This document shows, one piece after another, positions 18,401 through 28,137 of a DNA stretch of 64,000 bases (the first letter of the stretch is position 1; every line of letters starts with the position of its first letter). Source of the stretch: Bacillus sp. ISL-37 (lineage in GTDB: Bacteria; Bacillota; Bacilli; Bacillales; Cytobacillaceae); the NCBI RefSeq assembly GCF_018613315.1, contig NZ_JAGGQL010000005.1, positions 124,001 through 188,000 of the forward strand, given 5' to 3'. Both the position numbers and the translations under genes were made by a program. Under the pieces are notes generated by a model. The model was not told where the DNA came from. It worked only from the letters and a program-made list of their open reading frames with translations, and did no database searches.

Positions 18401-20410
18401 TTAGTTTTGCTCAAGCAATGCCTTTACGCGTGCTACTACATTGTTAACGGAGAAACCGTACTCTTCTAAGATCTTTTCGCCTGGAGCAGATGCACCAAAT
18501 GTATCGATCGCTAGTACTTCACCCTCGTCACCAACGTAACGGTGCCAGCCTAATGAAGAACCCATCTCGATTCCAAGGCGCTTTTTGACAGACTTCGGAA
18601 TAACACTTTCTTTGTATTCCTTGGACTGCTGTTCGAAGCGATCCCATGAAGGCATGCTCACAACAGCAACGTCGATGCCTTCAGAAGCTAAAGCCTCCTG
18701 TGCTTTCACGGCAAGGCCGACTTCTGAACCTGCTGCTAGAAGCAATGCATCAGCATTGTCTTTTCCAGCTGGAGAAATGACGTAAGCACCTTTAGATACG
18801 CCTTCGTAAGCATTCTTGTCAGTATCTTTGATTGTTGGCAAGTTTTGGCGAGTCAACACAAGAGCTGTAGGTGTCTTAGTTGATTCAATTGAAAGCTTCC
18901 ACGCTGCCGCTGTTTCGTTACCATCTGCAGGACGGATGACAGACAGGTTCGGCATTGCACGAAGACCTGCAAGCTGCTCAACTGGTTCGTGGGTAGGACC
19001 ATCTTCCCCTACCGCAATGCTGTCATGTGTGAATACGTATGTTACAGGCAAGCCCATTAATGCAGCAAGTCTGATTGCCGGCTTTAAATAGTCGGAGAAC
19101 ACGAAGAATGTTCCGCCAAATACCTTAAGTCCACCGTGAAGTGCCATACCGTTCATCGCAGCACCCATAGCGAATTCACGAACACCAAACCAGATGTTGC
19201 GCCCTTCGAATGAACCCGGGAAGAAGTCACCTGATCCTTTGATCATTGTTTTGTTTGATCCGGCAAGGTCAGCCGATCCACCGACCAGGTAAGGAAGGTT
19301 TTTCGCGATTCCGTTAAGTGCTTCTCCAGAGGAAGCTCGGCTCGCAAGACTCTTTCCTTCCTCGTATACAGGAATGTCTTTATCCCATCCTTCTACTAAC
19401 TCACCCTTCATTGCCTTTTCAAGCTGGGCTCCCAGTTCAGGATATTCGCTCTTGTATTTTGCGAAAAGCTCGTTCCAAGCTTGTTCCGTTTGTTCACCTT
19501 TATCAGCGATTTGCTGTTTGAAGTGCTCATATACCTCAGTTGGTACATGGAAGTCTTCTTCAAAAGTCCACTTATAAGCTTCCTTAGTAAGCTTCAATTC
19601 ATCAGCACCTAGTGGAGCGCCGTGAACATCCGATTTACCTGAAAGGTTTGGTGAACCATAACCAATGACAGTCTTTACTTCAATCATAGTAGGACGATCT
19701 TCATCTGTCTTAGCTTCTTCAATTGCTTTTGCGATTTCTTCAAGATTGTTGCCATCTTCGACGCGAATGTATTGCCAGCCATATGATTTGAATCTGCCTT
19801 CAACACTTTCTGAGAATGACTTATCAAGATCTCCATCCAGAGAAATATCGTTTGAATCATAAAGCACGATCATTCTGCCTAGCTTCAGGTGAGCTGCAAG
19901 TGATGCTGCTTCAGCAGATACACCCTCCATTAGATCGCCGTCACCGCAAATGCTGTATGTATAGTGATCAACGAGATTATAGTTATCTTTATTGTAAACT
20001 GCAGCAAGATGGCGTTCAGCCATTGCCATACCAACTGCCATAGCAATTCCCTGGCCAAGTGGTCCAGTTGTCGCGTCTACACCAGCAGTGTGGCCAAACT
20101 CAGGGTGTCCTGGAGTCTTGCTGCCCCACTGGCGGAACTGTTTAATATCATCCATTGTCAGATCATATCCTGCAAGGTGCAGCAAGCTGTATAACAGCAT
20201 TGAACCGTGTCCAGCAGACAATACAAAACGATCGCGGTTAAACCATTCTGGGTTTTTAGGGTTGATGTTCATGTAACGAGTCCACAATGTGTATGCCATT
20301 GGAGCTGCCCCCATTGGCATGCCTGGGTGGCCGGAATTTGCCTTTTCAATTGCATCAATTGATAAGGTACGAATGGAATCAATTGAAAGCATATCAATTT
20401 CTTTAAACAT
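18401..20410 (-). CDS. tkt: Transketolase
   Basis: 669 residues from ATG 20410 (AAGGATG upstream; the ATG at 20419 is too close to that site). The N-terminus contains [14 protein letters not shown], the thiamine pyrophosphate motif starts Gly-Asp-Gly-Asp-Leu-Met-Glu-Gly, and the pyrimidine domain has [13 protein letters not shown]. It moves two-carbon units between sugar phosphates in the pentose phosphate pathway. Its placement after ynzC matches B. subtilis. Confidence 0.97.
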   Translation of the reverse strand: MFKEIDMLSIDSIRTLSIDAIEKANSGHPGMPMGAAPMAYTLWTRYMNINPKNPEWFNRDRFVLSAGHGSMLLYSLLHLAGYDLTMDDIKQFRQWGSKTPGHPEFGHTAGVDATTGPLGQGIAMAVGMAMAERHLAAVYNKDNYNLVDHYTYSICGDGDLMEGVSAEAASLAAHLKLGRMIVLYDSNDISLDGDLDKSFSESVEGRFKSYGWQYIRVEDGNNLEEIAKAIEEAKTDEDRPTMIEVKTVIGYGSPNLSGKSDVHGAPLGADELKLTKEAYKWTFEEDFHVPTEVYEHFKQQIADKGEQTEQAWNELFAKYKSEYPELGAQLEKAMKGELVEGWDKDIPVYEEGKSLASRASSGEALNGIAKNLPYLVGGSADLAGSNKTMIKGSGDFFPGSFEGRNIWFGVREFAMGAAMNGMALHGGLKVFGGTFFVFSDYLKPAIRLAALMGLPVTYVFTHDSIAVGEDGPTHEPVEQLAGLRAMPNLSVIRPADGNETAAAWKLSIESTKTPTALVLTRQNLPTIKDTDKNAYEGVSKGAYVISPAGKDNADALLLAAGSEVGLAVKAQEALASEGIDVAVVSMPSWDRFEQQSKEYKESVIPKSVKKRLGIEMGSSLGWHRYVGDEGEVLAIDTFGASAPGEKILEEYGFSVNNVVARVKALLEQN

Positions 20411-20450
20411 TAAATACATCCTTTCTATAGGTACTGGCTACATCCTTAAT

Positions 20451-20480
20451 ATTATAGCGAGAGAAATTATTATACAACAA
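20451..20480 (-). promoter_or_regulatory. Promoter of tkt
   Basis: Minus strand TTGTTG (20475-20480) and TATAAT (20451-20456), spacer 18 bp, about 40 bp before the start codon. Confidence 0.6.
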
Positions 20481-20695
20481 ATTGTGCCTGAAAGAGACAG
20501 AAAAGGCCGTATTGTTATCTATTTTGACACAAACTCGCTGTTGATATGTAAATGATCGCCTTTGTGGGTTAAAAAAATCCAAAGAAGTGGTTTTTAGTGC
20601 GACGCATTATTACCTCTGTATCTTACCTGAGTCTAATTTCCACTTATTTAGGGAGATGAAACAAACTAGTCGATTATTTATCATAAATACAACAA
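20481..20695. other. Intergenic stretch between tkt and ynzC
   Basis: No supported gene. On the plus strand there is TTGACA at about 20524 with a weak TGTAAA 17 bp on, and farther right a ribosome-like GGGAGATG before a 14-codon frame. This could be a small RNA or micro-ORF, but evidence is thin. Confidence 0.25.
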
Positions 20696-20729
20696 AATAA
20701 AAATGGAATACATGTCGTATGTATTCCAA
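20696..20729 (-). terminator. Terminator of ynzC
   Basis: TGGAATACAT and ATGTATTCCA form a perfect 10-bp stem around ACGAC, followed on the minus strand by TTTTTATTTTG. Confidence 0.85.
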
Positions 20730-20741
20730 ATTAGTATATAT

Positions 20742-20975
20742 TTAATGAAGCTTATTCTTCGCTTTTTCTTCCTTGAGCTTATCAGGCGTAACGTCATTGC
20801 CTTCTGGATCCACAATGGTAACACCTTTAAGTGTATTGAGCATAGAAGACCGGAAAGACTGGAGATATTCTGCACGAAGCTTCGTCTGTTCCTTTGCTTC
20901 TTCTTCCGTCAACTTAGATGATTTTGCTTTCCTTGCCAGTTCATTGATTCTAGCAATTTTATCACTTGATAGCAT
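20742..20975 (-). CDS. ynzC: UPF0291/DUF896 family protein YnzC
   Basis: 77 residues, helical and charged. It has the family pattern: [12 protein letters not shown], then Leu-Thr-Glu-Glu-Glu, then [10 protein letters not shown]. In B. subtilis it lies downstream of yneB within the LexA regulon. GGAGC precedes the ATG. Function unknown. Confidence 0.92.
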   Translation of the reverse strand: MLSSDKIARINELARKAKSSKLTEEEAKEQTKLRAEYLQSFRSSMLNTLKGVTIVDPEGNDVTPDKLKEEKAKNKLH

Positions 20976-21053
20976 TGTAAAGCTCCTTTGTAAAAAATTA
21001 CGTCAAATGACATCTTACTAAAATTCTTGCGATTTTACAAGATTAGAGCTTCG

Positions 21054-21707
<654 letters not shown>

Positions 21708-21722
21708 TTATTCTAGTCCAAT

Positions 21723-22037
21723 CTATCTTTCTGCTCCGGCAATTTGGGTGGGCTCCATCTGTTCAGCCACAACGGGGATTACCAGTTCATCTCCCGGAAA
21801 GACCATTTCCCCTATAATTCCGTTTTCTTTTTCTACCCAGCTAACGAATTCATTTTCGGTAAAATTATGTTCGCTGGCAAACGTCTCTGCAATTTCCCAC
21901 AATGATTGCCCTTCTTCTATAGTAACAGTTATGTACGCATCTTCGTTATTTAATTGTGCTTTTGCTACGAGTGAAAAGATTAAACTGACAGTTAGCAGTA
22001 TTATGGCATATGAGTAGTTTTCCCATAGTTTTTTCAT
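21723..22037 (-). CDS. yneA: SOS cell-division suppressor YneA
   Basis: 104 residues: an N-terminal membrane helix (about 9-27), then an extracytoplasmic LysM domain (about 36-90; Val-Thr-Ile-Glu-Glu-Gly-Gln-Ser-Leu-Trp-Glu-Ile-Ala) and a short tail. In B. subtilis YneA delays septation during the SOS response and is degraded quickly. It is divergent from lexA with LexA boxes between, and yneB and ynzC follow on the same strand. Confidence 0.92.
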   Translation of the reverse strand: MKKLWENYSYAIILLTVSLIFSLVAKAQLNNEDAYITVTIEEGQSLWEIAETFASEHNFTENEFVSWVEKENGIIGEMVFPGDELVIPVVAEQMEPTQIAGAER

Positions 22038-22053
22038 TTACGACACCCCTTAA

Positions 22054-22160
22054 CGAATGTATGTTCGGTTGATTGATTTTATTATAAATCGAACATTTGT
22101 TTTGTGTCAACTCAAAAATTCGAACTTATGTTTGTATCTGTGGAATAGACATGGTATAAT
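22054..22160. promoter_or_regulatory. yneA-lexA divergent promoters with three LexA boxes
   Basis: Boxes resembling CGAACRNRYGTTYC occur at 22054-22067 (CGAATGTATGTTCG), 22090-22103 (CGAACATTTGTTTT) and 22121-22134 (CGAACTTATGTTTG). The yneA promoter (minus strand) is TTGACA 22105-22110 and TATAAT 22081-22086, spacer 18; the middle box lies inside it. The lexA promoter (plus strand) is TTGTAT 22132-22137 and TATAAT 22155-22160, spacer 17; the third box overlaps its -35. This is the classic autoregulated SOS switch. Confidence 0.85.
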
Positions 22161-22191
22161 TAGGACAAGAAAATATACGAGGTGCGTGAAT

Positions 22192-22815
22192 ATGACAAAG
22201 TTATCTAAGCGGCAACAAGATATATTTGAATTCATAAAAGGCGAAGTCAAGAAAAAAGGGTATCCGCCATCTGTACGCGAAATCGGTGAAGCGGTTGGGC
22301 TTGCATCAAGCTCCACTGTCCACGGACACCTTGCAAGACTTGAGAGCAAAGGCTTGATCCGACGCGATCCTACTAAGCCGCGTGCAATAGAAATCCTGGA
22401 AATAGAAGAAGATAGCCGCATTCCTAAATATAAAGTGGTTAATGTACCTGTTGTCGGTAAAGTAACAGCTGGTATGCCGATCACAGCCATTGAAAATGTA
22501 GAAGAGTACTTCCCTCTTCCTGATCGCCTTGTTCCACATGATGAGCAGGTTTTCATGCTTGAAATCATGGGTGACAGTATGATTGAAGCAGGCATCCTCG
22601 ACGGTGACTATGTTATTGTTAAGCAGCAAAAGACTGCTAATAACGGAGACATTGTTGTAGCAATGACAGAGGATGATGAAGCAACAGTTAAGCGTTTCTT
22701 CAAGGAAAAGGATTATTTCAGGCTCCAGCCGGAAAACCCTACCATGGATCCAATCATCCTTCGTAACGTATCCATACTTGGTAAAGTCATCGGTGTATAT
22801 CGTCATATGCATTAA
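22192..22815 (+). CDS. lexA: SOS repressor LexA
   Basis: 207 residues from ATG 22192 (CGAGGTG upstream). N-terminal winged helix (about 1-65), then a hinge with the self-cleavage bond Ala93-Gly94 in Val-Thr-Ala-Gly-Met. The latent peptidase dyad is Ser129 (Met-Gly-Asp-Ser-Met) and Lys167 (Ala-Thr-Val-Lys-Arg-Phe). RecA-stimulated autocleavage would relieve repression of yneA-yneB-ynzC and of lexA itself. All key residues are present. Confidence 0.98.
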   Translation: MTKLSKRQQDIFEFIKGEVKKKGYPPSVREIGEAVGLASSSTVHGHLARLESKGLIRRDPTKPRAIEILEIEEDSRIPKYKVVNVPVVGKVTAGMPITAIENVEEYFPLPDRLVPHDEQVFMLEIMGDSMIEAGILDGDYVIVKQQKTANNGDIVVAMTEDDEATVKRFFKEKDYFRLQPENPTMDPIILRNVSILGKVIGVYRHMH

Positions 22816-22848
22816 AACAGCAAGCGGGCTTCGCTTGCTGTTTTTCTA
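22816..22848 (+). terminator. Terminator of lexA
   Basis: AACAGCAAGCG pairs with CGCTTGCTGTT around GGCTT and is followed by TTTCT. Confidence 0.9.
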
Positions 22849-22978
22849 TCTACTAAACTTTTAGCATATGAGACTAGCACATTTATGAAATAAATAGGTA
22901 GAGACCCTAACAACTCGTCCCTCTCCACATAAGATATTGTGTAAGTATCTTTCATGATGGAAAGGAGTTGAGTTTCTA

Positions 22979-23182
22979 ATGGGATACAATCGTAATGACA
23001 ATGATGTAGCAGGTGTATTTTTCCCTAAGCGCGACAGAGACAGAGTCAGGGCAACTGTTGATTTTGATGACCTCTGCCGTGCTGTGCGCCGTTGTATAAT
23101 TGAGGATTTAGTAGCCGGTGCTCGGGATGATCGGGATGATGATCGGGACCGTCGCCGCAGAAAGTGCGGTTGCAGACACTAA
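22979..23182 (+). CDS. Small Arg/Asp-rich protein
   Basis: 67 residues with AAAGGAG upstream (spacing 11-12) and a strong terminator after. The C-terminal third is a run of alternating Asp and Arg residues ending Lys-Cys-Gly-Cys-Arg-His. The middle has one Cys in Asp-Asp-Leu-Cys-Arg and one in Arg-Arg-Cys-Ile-Ile. Such composition occurs in small spore-coat and nucleic-acid-binding proteins, but no family was recognised. Coat protein is a guess only. Confidence 0.65.
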   Translation: MGYNRNDNDVAGVFFPKRDRDRVRATVDFDDLCRAVRRCIIEDLVAGARDDRDDDRDRRRRKCGCRH

Positions 23183-23194
23183 CACCTAACTGAA

Positions 23195-23226
23195 AAATCC
23201 CGAAAGGATTAGTCCTTTCGGGATTT
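23195..23226. terminator. Bidirectional terminator between the 22979 gene and the helicase
   Basis: AAATCCCGAAAGGA pairs perfectly with TCCTTTCGGGATTT around TTAG, with A and T tracts on the two sides. Confidence 0.9.
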
Positions 23227-23228
23227 CT

Positions 23229-25157
23229 CTATTTCCATTGAATATCTTGAACAGGCAGTACACCTTTTAATTCTTCATAGTACGCAGCTTTTTGATTTTG
23301 GGTAAGCCATACATGTACAGTTCCGCTATCTAGATTGGTCCTGATCAATCGTCCCATACCTTGTCTTAGGCGTAGGAGCATATATGGTATATCTACCTCA
23401 GCAGCTGGATTATCCACATGCTTTCTTTTCGCCTGGAAGACTGGGTCATGAGGCGGGAATGGCAATGACGCAATGATGACTTGAATCAGTGACTCTCCCG
23501 GTACGTCCAGTCCTTCCCACAGGTTGTAGGAACAGAGAACGGACTCAATGTCATTCTGGAATTCCTTTACGGTTTCACTGATTTCACGGTCTCCCTCAAA
23601 CAAGATAGGAAAACTCCATTTTTGTTTATCAGTCCATGCCCGGAATCGTTCCATTTCCTGCATAGAAGAGAATAGAACAAGCGAGCTGCCATTCTTACTT
23701 CTAAGGTCTTCTCCTATTTTGTTCCATTTCTTTATTTCATCATCCTCGATGTGTGCTACGAATTCCATTTGCTCTTCATAGTCAAATGGTGAAGCTACAG
23801 TAAAGGATGAGTATGTTTCAATTCCAAGGCTTTTGGCTATATAGCTGAAATCTCCAGCCTGGGACAGGGTCGCTGAAGAAAATACAAACGGGATGTTTTG
23901 GGCAAATACTTCTTTTTTCAATATATCCTCAACGAGTCGAGGCATGATGACTAGTGATGTTTGCACTTCATTCTCTTCTAGCCAGAAAATCCCTTCGTCG
24001 TTCTTTAAGAAAATTGAAAGGCCATATGCAAAAAACTCGAGGTATTCTTCCATGATTTTTAAATGGTATTCGTCGATCAGGAACATTTCCGAGTCAAATA
24101 CTAGCTGGTCCATTAAATCGGAAACCTTTTTCTCCAGGGTTTCTGCTGTTTTTCTGATACTCGATAACATTTGCACTTCTTTACGATTAGATCCTTCGAC
24201 TAATGAAGAATTTTCCACTAAAAGATCAAACCATGCATCATGAAGCTCTAAGATATCTTCGATTAAATAAAGAGACTCCTCACGGACATCCTGGTGCATA
24301 TAACCCGTCAGTACAGTTGTCAAAGTTTGTGAGTTGAACCTGTATGTTAGCCCCTTTTGCGCTGCGAACTCAAGCAAGTGCCCCTCATCAAAAATCACGG
24401 TACTTGCTTCTGGCAGCAATGGCATCTGCCCTTCCCGTTTACGAGAATCTTTCGTCCAGACATGCTCCATGTAAAAGTCATGTGAGCAAATAATCAAATC
24501 GCCTGCATGACGATAGTAATCACGATTCAAAGTTTGGCCGCAGCGGTGGCGCCAGCTGCATGTTGAGCATTGCTGAAGAGGATCCCAGGCCATTGATGCC
24601 CATTTTTCATTCGTGACCCATGGATATTCCTTTCGGTCGCCATAACGAGTGAATGAATTCATAGAGATCCCTTCATCAAAGATGAAATCTGGCAGCTGGT
24701 CATGGACGTCCAGGATTTCTTTTTCATTTGACGTGTTTGAAAGGTCATCAAGCTTCTTCACGCACACATACTGCTCTCTCGCTTTTGCCAATCGGACATC
24801 GACCTTCAACCCTAACGCCTTTTCGAGCTTTTCGATATCTCCGCCCTCTTTTACGAGCTGCTCGATTAGTGTTTCATCAGAGCAGGAAACAATCGCCGGC
24901 TTGCCCATGTATCTTGCGTATAGAATGGCATAAATAAGATAGACGAAGGTTTTTCCGGTACCGACGCCAGCTTCGGCGAAAACAATTCCTTTATTCTTAA
25001 AGGCCTGCTCCACCTGGAAGGCCATATAAATCTGCTCATCACGAAGTTCATAGCCCTTTTCAGGCAAAATATCGTAAAAGACATCACCAATGTAATCCCC
25101 TAATAAATCAAAGAATGTATCGTTTTTACTTATTGTAAATGGAAGTTTATTTGTCAT
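23229..25157 (-). CDS. DinG/XPD-type ATP-dependent DNA helicase (YpvA-like)
   Basis: 642 residues. Walker A is Ala-Gly-Val-Gly-Thr-Gly-Lys-Thr (about 63-70) and the DEAH-type box is Ile-Phe-Asp-Glu-Gly-His. The Cys residues in Tyr-Val-Cys-Val-Lys-Lys and in Gln-Cys-Ser-Thr-Cys-Ser-Trp-Arg-His-Arg-Cys-Gly fit the four-Cys iron-sulfur cluster of XPD-family helicases. Helicase C-terminal motifs end with Gln-Gly-Met-Gly-Arg-Leu-Ile-Arg. It should be a 5'-3' DNA helicase acting on replication or repair intermediates. No LexA box is seen before it. It lacks the exonuclease domain of longer Bacillus DinG. Confidence 0.85.
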   Translation of the reverse strand: MTNKLPFTISKNDTFFDLLGDYIGDVFYDILPEKGYELRDEQIYMAFQVEQAFKNKGIVFAEAGVGTGKTFVYLIYAILYARYMGKPAIVSCSDETLIEQLVKEGGDIEKLEKALGLKVDVRLAKAREQYVCVKKLDDLSNTSNEKEILDVHDQLPDFIFDEGISMNSFTRYGDRKEYPWVTNEKWASMAWDPLQQCSTCSWRHRCGQTLNRDYYRHAGDLIICSHDFYMEHVWTKDSRKREGQMPLLPEASTVIFDEGHLLEFAAQKGLTYRFNSQTLTTVLTGYMHQDVREESLYLIEDILELHDAWFDLLVENSSLVEGSNRKEVQMLSSIRKTAETLEKKVSDLMDQLVFDSEMFLIDEYHLKIMEEYLEFFAYGLSIFLKNDEGIFWLEENEVQTSLVIMPRLVEDILKKEVFAQNIPFVFSSATLSQAGDFSYIAKSLGIETYSSFTVASPFDYEEQMEFVAHIEDDEIKKWNKIGEDLRSKNGSSLVLFSSMQEMERFRAWTDKQKWSFPILFEGDREISETVKEFQNDIESVLCSYNLWEGLDVPGESLIQVIIASLPFPPHDPVFQAKRKHVDNPAAEVDIPYMLLRLRQGMGRLIRTNLDSGTVHVWLTQNQKAAYYEELKGVLPVQDIQWK

Positions 25158-25324
25158 TCAGGTTCTCCTCGACTTTTGATTCCGGCAAAAAGCCAGCTTT
25201 TATCATAACAGATAATCAGTCATTTAGTGAAAGAAATGAAATATAAAATATAAGTAAAAACTCTCATTCCATAATTAGGAATAAATTGTTAAAATAATCC
25301 TGAATCTGCTTAACGGGAGTTTCT

Positions 25325-25858
25325 ATGAAATCTAAAAAAATCATCTACATAAATATTGCTCTCATTGCTTTATTATTTTTCATTAATATTTACCAGTACA
25401 ACAGAATCACAGAATTTGAGAGTCAACTAGGATACAACTTCCAACGGACAGTTCGGGACTCTCTATTTATATTGGAGAATGATGGCGATCCAAACATATG
25501 GATCAAGATTTTGAAAGAAAAGGAAGGTGAAATCACATTAGCCTCTCACATAGGAGAAATAACTCGACTAAGCAGACAATATTATATGATGAACGGAAAA
25601 ATCTCAGTCATCGGAGACATACTCAATTCACTTGCAGATGATTATCATCAATTAGCAGTTTCTGTAAAGAAAGATTCGGATTACGCACAGAACCAAGAGA
25701 AAATTAACCTTAAAATAGACTTTCTTATTACATTGTTAAATAAAGCAGACTCAATATCTGGCGAAAATGAACAACAATATTATAAAGAATTTACTGACTC
25801 GGAATCTAAAACTTCCAACCTGATATGGAGGGAGTACAAGAAGTATGAAAAGAAATGA
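25325..25858 (+). CDS. Hypothetical protein with N-terminal membrane anchor
   Basis: 177 residues. A short Lys-rich start and one hydrophobic helix (about 7-24) are followed by a polar, mostly helical outside domain rich in Glu, Lys, Ile and Tyr. CGGGAG precedes the ATG. No family is recognised. It overlaps the next gene by 14 bp, so the two are probably one transcript. A signal-anchored extracytoplasmic protein is the best description. Confidence 0.65.
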   Translation: MKSKKIIYINIALIALLFFINIYQYNRITEFESQLGYNFQRTVRDSLFILENDGDPNIWIKILKEKEGEITLASHIGEITRLSRQYYMMNGKISVIGDILNSLADDYHQLAVSVKKDSDYAQNQEKINLKIDFLITLLNKADSISGENEQQYYKEFTDSESKTSNLIWREYKKYEKK

Positions 25859-26381
25859 TTACATCATCCGTCAGGAAAATCCTGATGATTATTCAGGAAT
25901 AAGAGAGACAAATTTTATGGCTTTTGACACGGGAGAAAATGAAGCCCGTTTAGTCGAACTAATACGGGAATCAGAACAATTTGTCCCTGAATTTAGCCTG
26001 GTCGCTGTTAAAGATGACGGAGAAGTCATCGGACATATCCTTTTTAGTATTATTCACCTTGTTACAAAGCAAGGAACTGTTCCTACTTTAGGTCTTGCTC
26101 CAATGGCTGTGAAACCAGGTTATCAAAATAGCGGAATCGGTTCTGATCTCGTCAACGAAGGTATCATAGCTTGCAGAGCTTTAGGATATGATCATATTTT
26201 CGTCCTTGGGCACCCGAACTTTTACCCTCGCTTTGGCTTTTCGCCAGCAAGCCAGTTTGGAATAGATTCTCCTTTTCCTGTGCCAGACGAAGTATTCATG
26301 GTACTTGAGCTAAAGATAGGCTCATTAAGTGGATTACAAGGAAAAATTGAGTATCCGCCTGCATTTAATGCTGTAAGTTAA
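25845..26381 (+). CDS. GNAT-family N-acetyltransferase (YhbS-like)
   Basis: 178 residues. Motif A reads Val-Lys-Pro-Gly-Tyr-Gln-Asn-Ser-Gly-Ile-Gly-Ser-Asp-Leu, followed by Val-Leu-Gly-His-Pro-Asn-Phe-Tyr-Pro-Arg-Phe-Gly-Phe, the hallmark of the YhbS-type subgroup. It should be a cytosolic acetyl-CoA-dependent enzyme of unknown substrate. The ATG overlaps the end of the membrane-anchored gene, and GGAGGG lies upstream within it. Confidence 0.85.
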   Translation: MKRNDYIIRQENPDDYSGIRETNFMAFDTGENEARLVELIRESEQFVPEFSLVAVKDDGEVIGHILFSIIHLVTKQGTVPTLGLAPMAVKPGYQNSGIGSDLVNEGIIACRALGYDHIFVLGHPNFYPRFGFSPASQFGIDSPFPVPDEVFMVLELKIGSLSGLQGKIEYPPAFNAVS

Positions 26382-26383
26382 AC

Positions 26384-26431
26384 TAAAAAGTGAGGAGACA
26401 CGGAGCATCTCTACCTCACCTCACTTTTTTT
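26384..26431. terminator. Bidirectional terminator
   Basis: AAAAAGTGAGG pairs with CCTCACTTTTT around a loop of about 20 nt that itself holds partial complementarity. It is placed between convergent genes and overlaps the last codons of the minus-strand gene. Confidence 0.7.
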
Positions 26432-26800
26432 AAACAATAAATCATAAAAAGTAATGCCAAGAGCCAATCCCAGCGGAGCTCCAAAGTCCAGATTATCAAG
26501 CCGTTCAGGCCAAAATAAATAGTTTGATATGTAAGAAACAGTCATTAAGAATACAAACGTTCCCGCGAATTTCAATATCCGCCTTTTAATATCAATCCCA
26601 GGCAATTTCTTAATATTCATAATGACGAGGATCATTTGAAAAAGCCCAAATAACAGCAAGAATATAACAAACCCAATTACAAATCTAAAGGAATTTGGCG
26701 TGTCGATATCTGTTAATATAATGGACATCGTAACAAGCAGGCCTATTAGAAATACTAAATATAGTTTGATTGTAATCCACTTCTCTTTTTTGTTTTCCAT
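26411..26800 (-). CDS. Hypothetical membrane protein, four helices
   Basis: 129 residues from ATG 26800 (GGAGATTGACA upstream); the longer frame to 26839 overlaps the previous gene and lacks a site. Hydrophobic segments lie at about 10-27, 36-60, 72-90 and 103-120. No family recognised. It follows the lipoprotein gene with a 10-bp gap and belongs to a minus-strand run of small genes (26411-28732). Confidence 0.6.
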   Translation of the reverse strand: MENKKEKWITIKLYLVFLIGLLVTMSIILTDIDTPNSFRFVIGFVIFLLLFGLFQMILVIMNIKKLPGIDIKRRILKFAGTFVFLMTVSYISNYLFWPERLDNLDFGAPLGLALGITFYDLLFKKSEVR

Positions 26801-26810
26801 TGTCAATCTC

Positions 26811-27227
26811 CTACTCCCCAGCCAACAATTCAGATTCAAGAACCTCGACTTGCTCTTTATCTGTTAACCTTCCGTAACCCTCATTTTCTTTATCACTGAT
26901 AATCGTAGCCGTTTCCCCTTCAAACCATATCCAATAATGATATAATCTTTCTGGCATATTCTTTTCTTCCTGAATGAAGAACGTGGCGAGTATATCCTCT
27001 TTTCTAACCATTTCAGCTTTTGTATTTGGTGACCATTTTACTTCATCAAAGGCTTGCTGGATCTTCTTCAGCCTTTCATTTGAGGCAATGATCTTTTCTT
27101 CACCATCATTTAGGCCCTCTTCAGATATTTTTTGCACATCTATCCTCGTGAGCTCCGGTTCAAAACTGGCACTACACCCTGCAATGCAAAGGAAAATCAC
27201 AAGTAACCCTATAGTAAGTTTTTTCAT
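26811..27227 (-). CDS. Putative lipoprotein
   Basis: 138 residues. The signal peptide Met-Lys-Lys-Leu-Thr-Ile-Gly-Leu-Leu is followed by the lipobox Ile-Ala-Gly-Cys, so Cys18 should be lipidated and the protein anchored on the outer face of the membrane. The mature part is acidic and soluble; no domain recognised. Its start overlaps the end of the next upstream gene by 4 bp (ATGA-type), indicating coupling. Confidence 0.75.
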   Translation of the reverse strand: MKKLTIGLLVIFLCIAGCSASFEPELTRIDVQKISEEGLNDGEEKIIASNERLKKIQQAFDEVKWSPNTKAEMVRKEDILATFFIQEEKNMPERLYHYWIWFEGETATIISDKENEGYGRLTDKEQVEVLESELLAGE

Positions 27228-27559
27228 CTCAATCCCCAGTCCTGTTTACCGCCTAAAAAATCACTCAGTTGATAGTCTTCTTCTGCCATTTCCTCAACCG
27301 AGGTGATTACTTCAAGAAACCGCTTGTACAATACCTGAATCTCCGGCTGCTGATTTATGATTTGAATGGAGTCATTATAGATTTTCTCATTCTTATAGAT
27401 GTGTATCTCCAGCCATTTCGTTTTATCCGTCTTGCTTTGGAGATGAAGTGTCTTTTCGTCAATGAATCTAGAATAAATACCCTCTGCTTCTTGCTGGATT
27501 TTTAGGTATTCTTCTTCTTTGTCAGACTTTATATGGTAACTATATAATTTCACAAACAC
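27224..27559 (-). CDS. Hypothetical protein, ABM/antibiotic-biosynthesis-monooxygenase-like size
   Basis: 111 residues if the GTG at 27559 is used (AGGGGTG upstream); TTG 27574 is the alternative. It is soluble, begins Val-Phe-Val-Lys-Leu-Tyr-Ser-Tyr-His, and has alternating strands and helices compatible with a ferredoxin-like ABM dimer, but no signature is decisive. It overlaps the lipoprotein gene. Confidence 0.5.
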   Translation of the reverse strand: MFVKLYSYHIKSDKEEEYLKIQQEAEGIYSRFIDEKTLHLQSKTDKTKWLEIHIYKNEKIYNDSIQIINQQPEIQVLYKRFLEVITSVEEMAEEDYQLSDFLGGKQDWGLR

Positions 27560-27570
27560 TTTTACACCCC

Positions 27571-28137
27571 TCAAATCCGTCGACTAGTTAGCCTCTGTTC
27601 CATACACTCTTTATGTACCTTCGTTAAAGGCAGTAAATCAAATTCATTCACTTCGATCTGCTTTGTTATAGCATCAGTCTCAGAGACTGCAATATGATAT
27701 AGTTCCTCATCAATAACACCAGAAGATAAAGCCAACTCTAGTTCATCGGCATCTTTATGAAAGACATCTCCTGTAGGAAGGATTATGATGTCCAAAAAGA
27801 GATCATCCATCCACGGGCGGCCATTATCAATGCCATTTCGATAGCAAATATCGATATACCATTGGACAATCTCCCCTACCGCATTAAACATAGTAGTGAC
27901 TGAATAACGTGTCCCCTCAGGGAAATGCTGCAGCCAGGTATACCCTTCGTCTACTATGCAGACCTTCTTATCCCCATATTGGGCATATAAAGGTTCAGTT
28001 ATTTTGATCACCTTTAACAAGGTAACGTGACCCTTAAAACCATCTTCATCGAAGAAATCCTGAATGAATTCCCTTTTAACGACACGAGTCCAGTCAGCCC
28101 GGTCACCATATTTTCTTTTTAACTTATTGTCATTCAT
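27571..28137 (-). CDS. DUF402 domain protein
   Basis: 188 residues. The C-terminal two thirds contain the DUF402 pattern: Trp-Tyr-Ile-Asp-Ile-Cys, then Gly-Arg-Pro-Trp-Met-Asp-Asp-Leu-Phe-Leu-Asp-Ile-Ile, then Asp-Ala-Asp-Glu-Leu. Some DUF402 proteins are nucleoside di/triphosphatases (Ntdp) whose acidic residues bind metal; those acidic residues are present here. It overlaps the membrane-protein gene by 8 bp upstream. Confidence 0.75.
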   Translation of the reverse strand: MNDNKLKRKYGDRADWTRVVKREFIQDFFDEDGFKGHVTLLKVIKITEPLYAQYGDKKVCIVDEGYTWLQHFPEGTRYSVTTMFNAVGEIVQWYIDICYRNGIDNGRPWMDDLFLDIIILPTGDVFHKDADELELALSSGVIDEELYHIAVSETDAITKQIEVNEFDLLPLTKVHKECMEQRLTSRRI

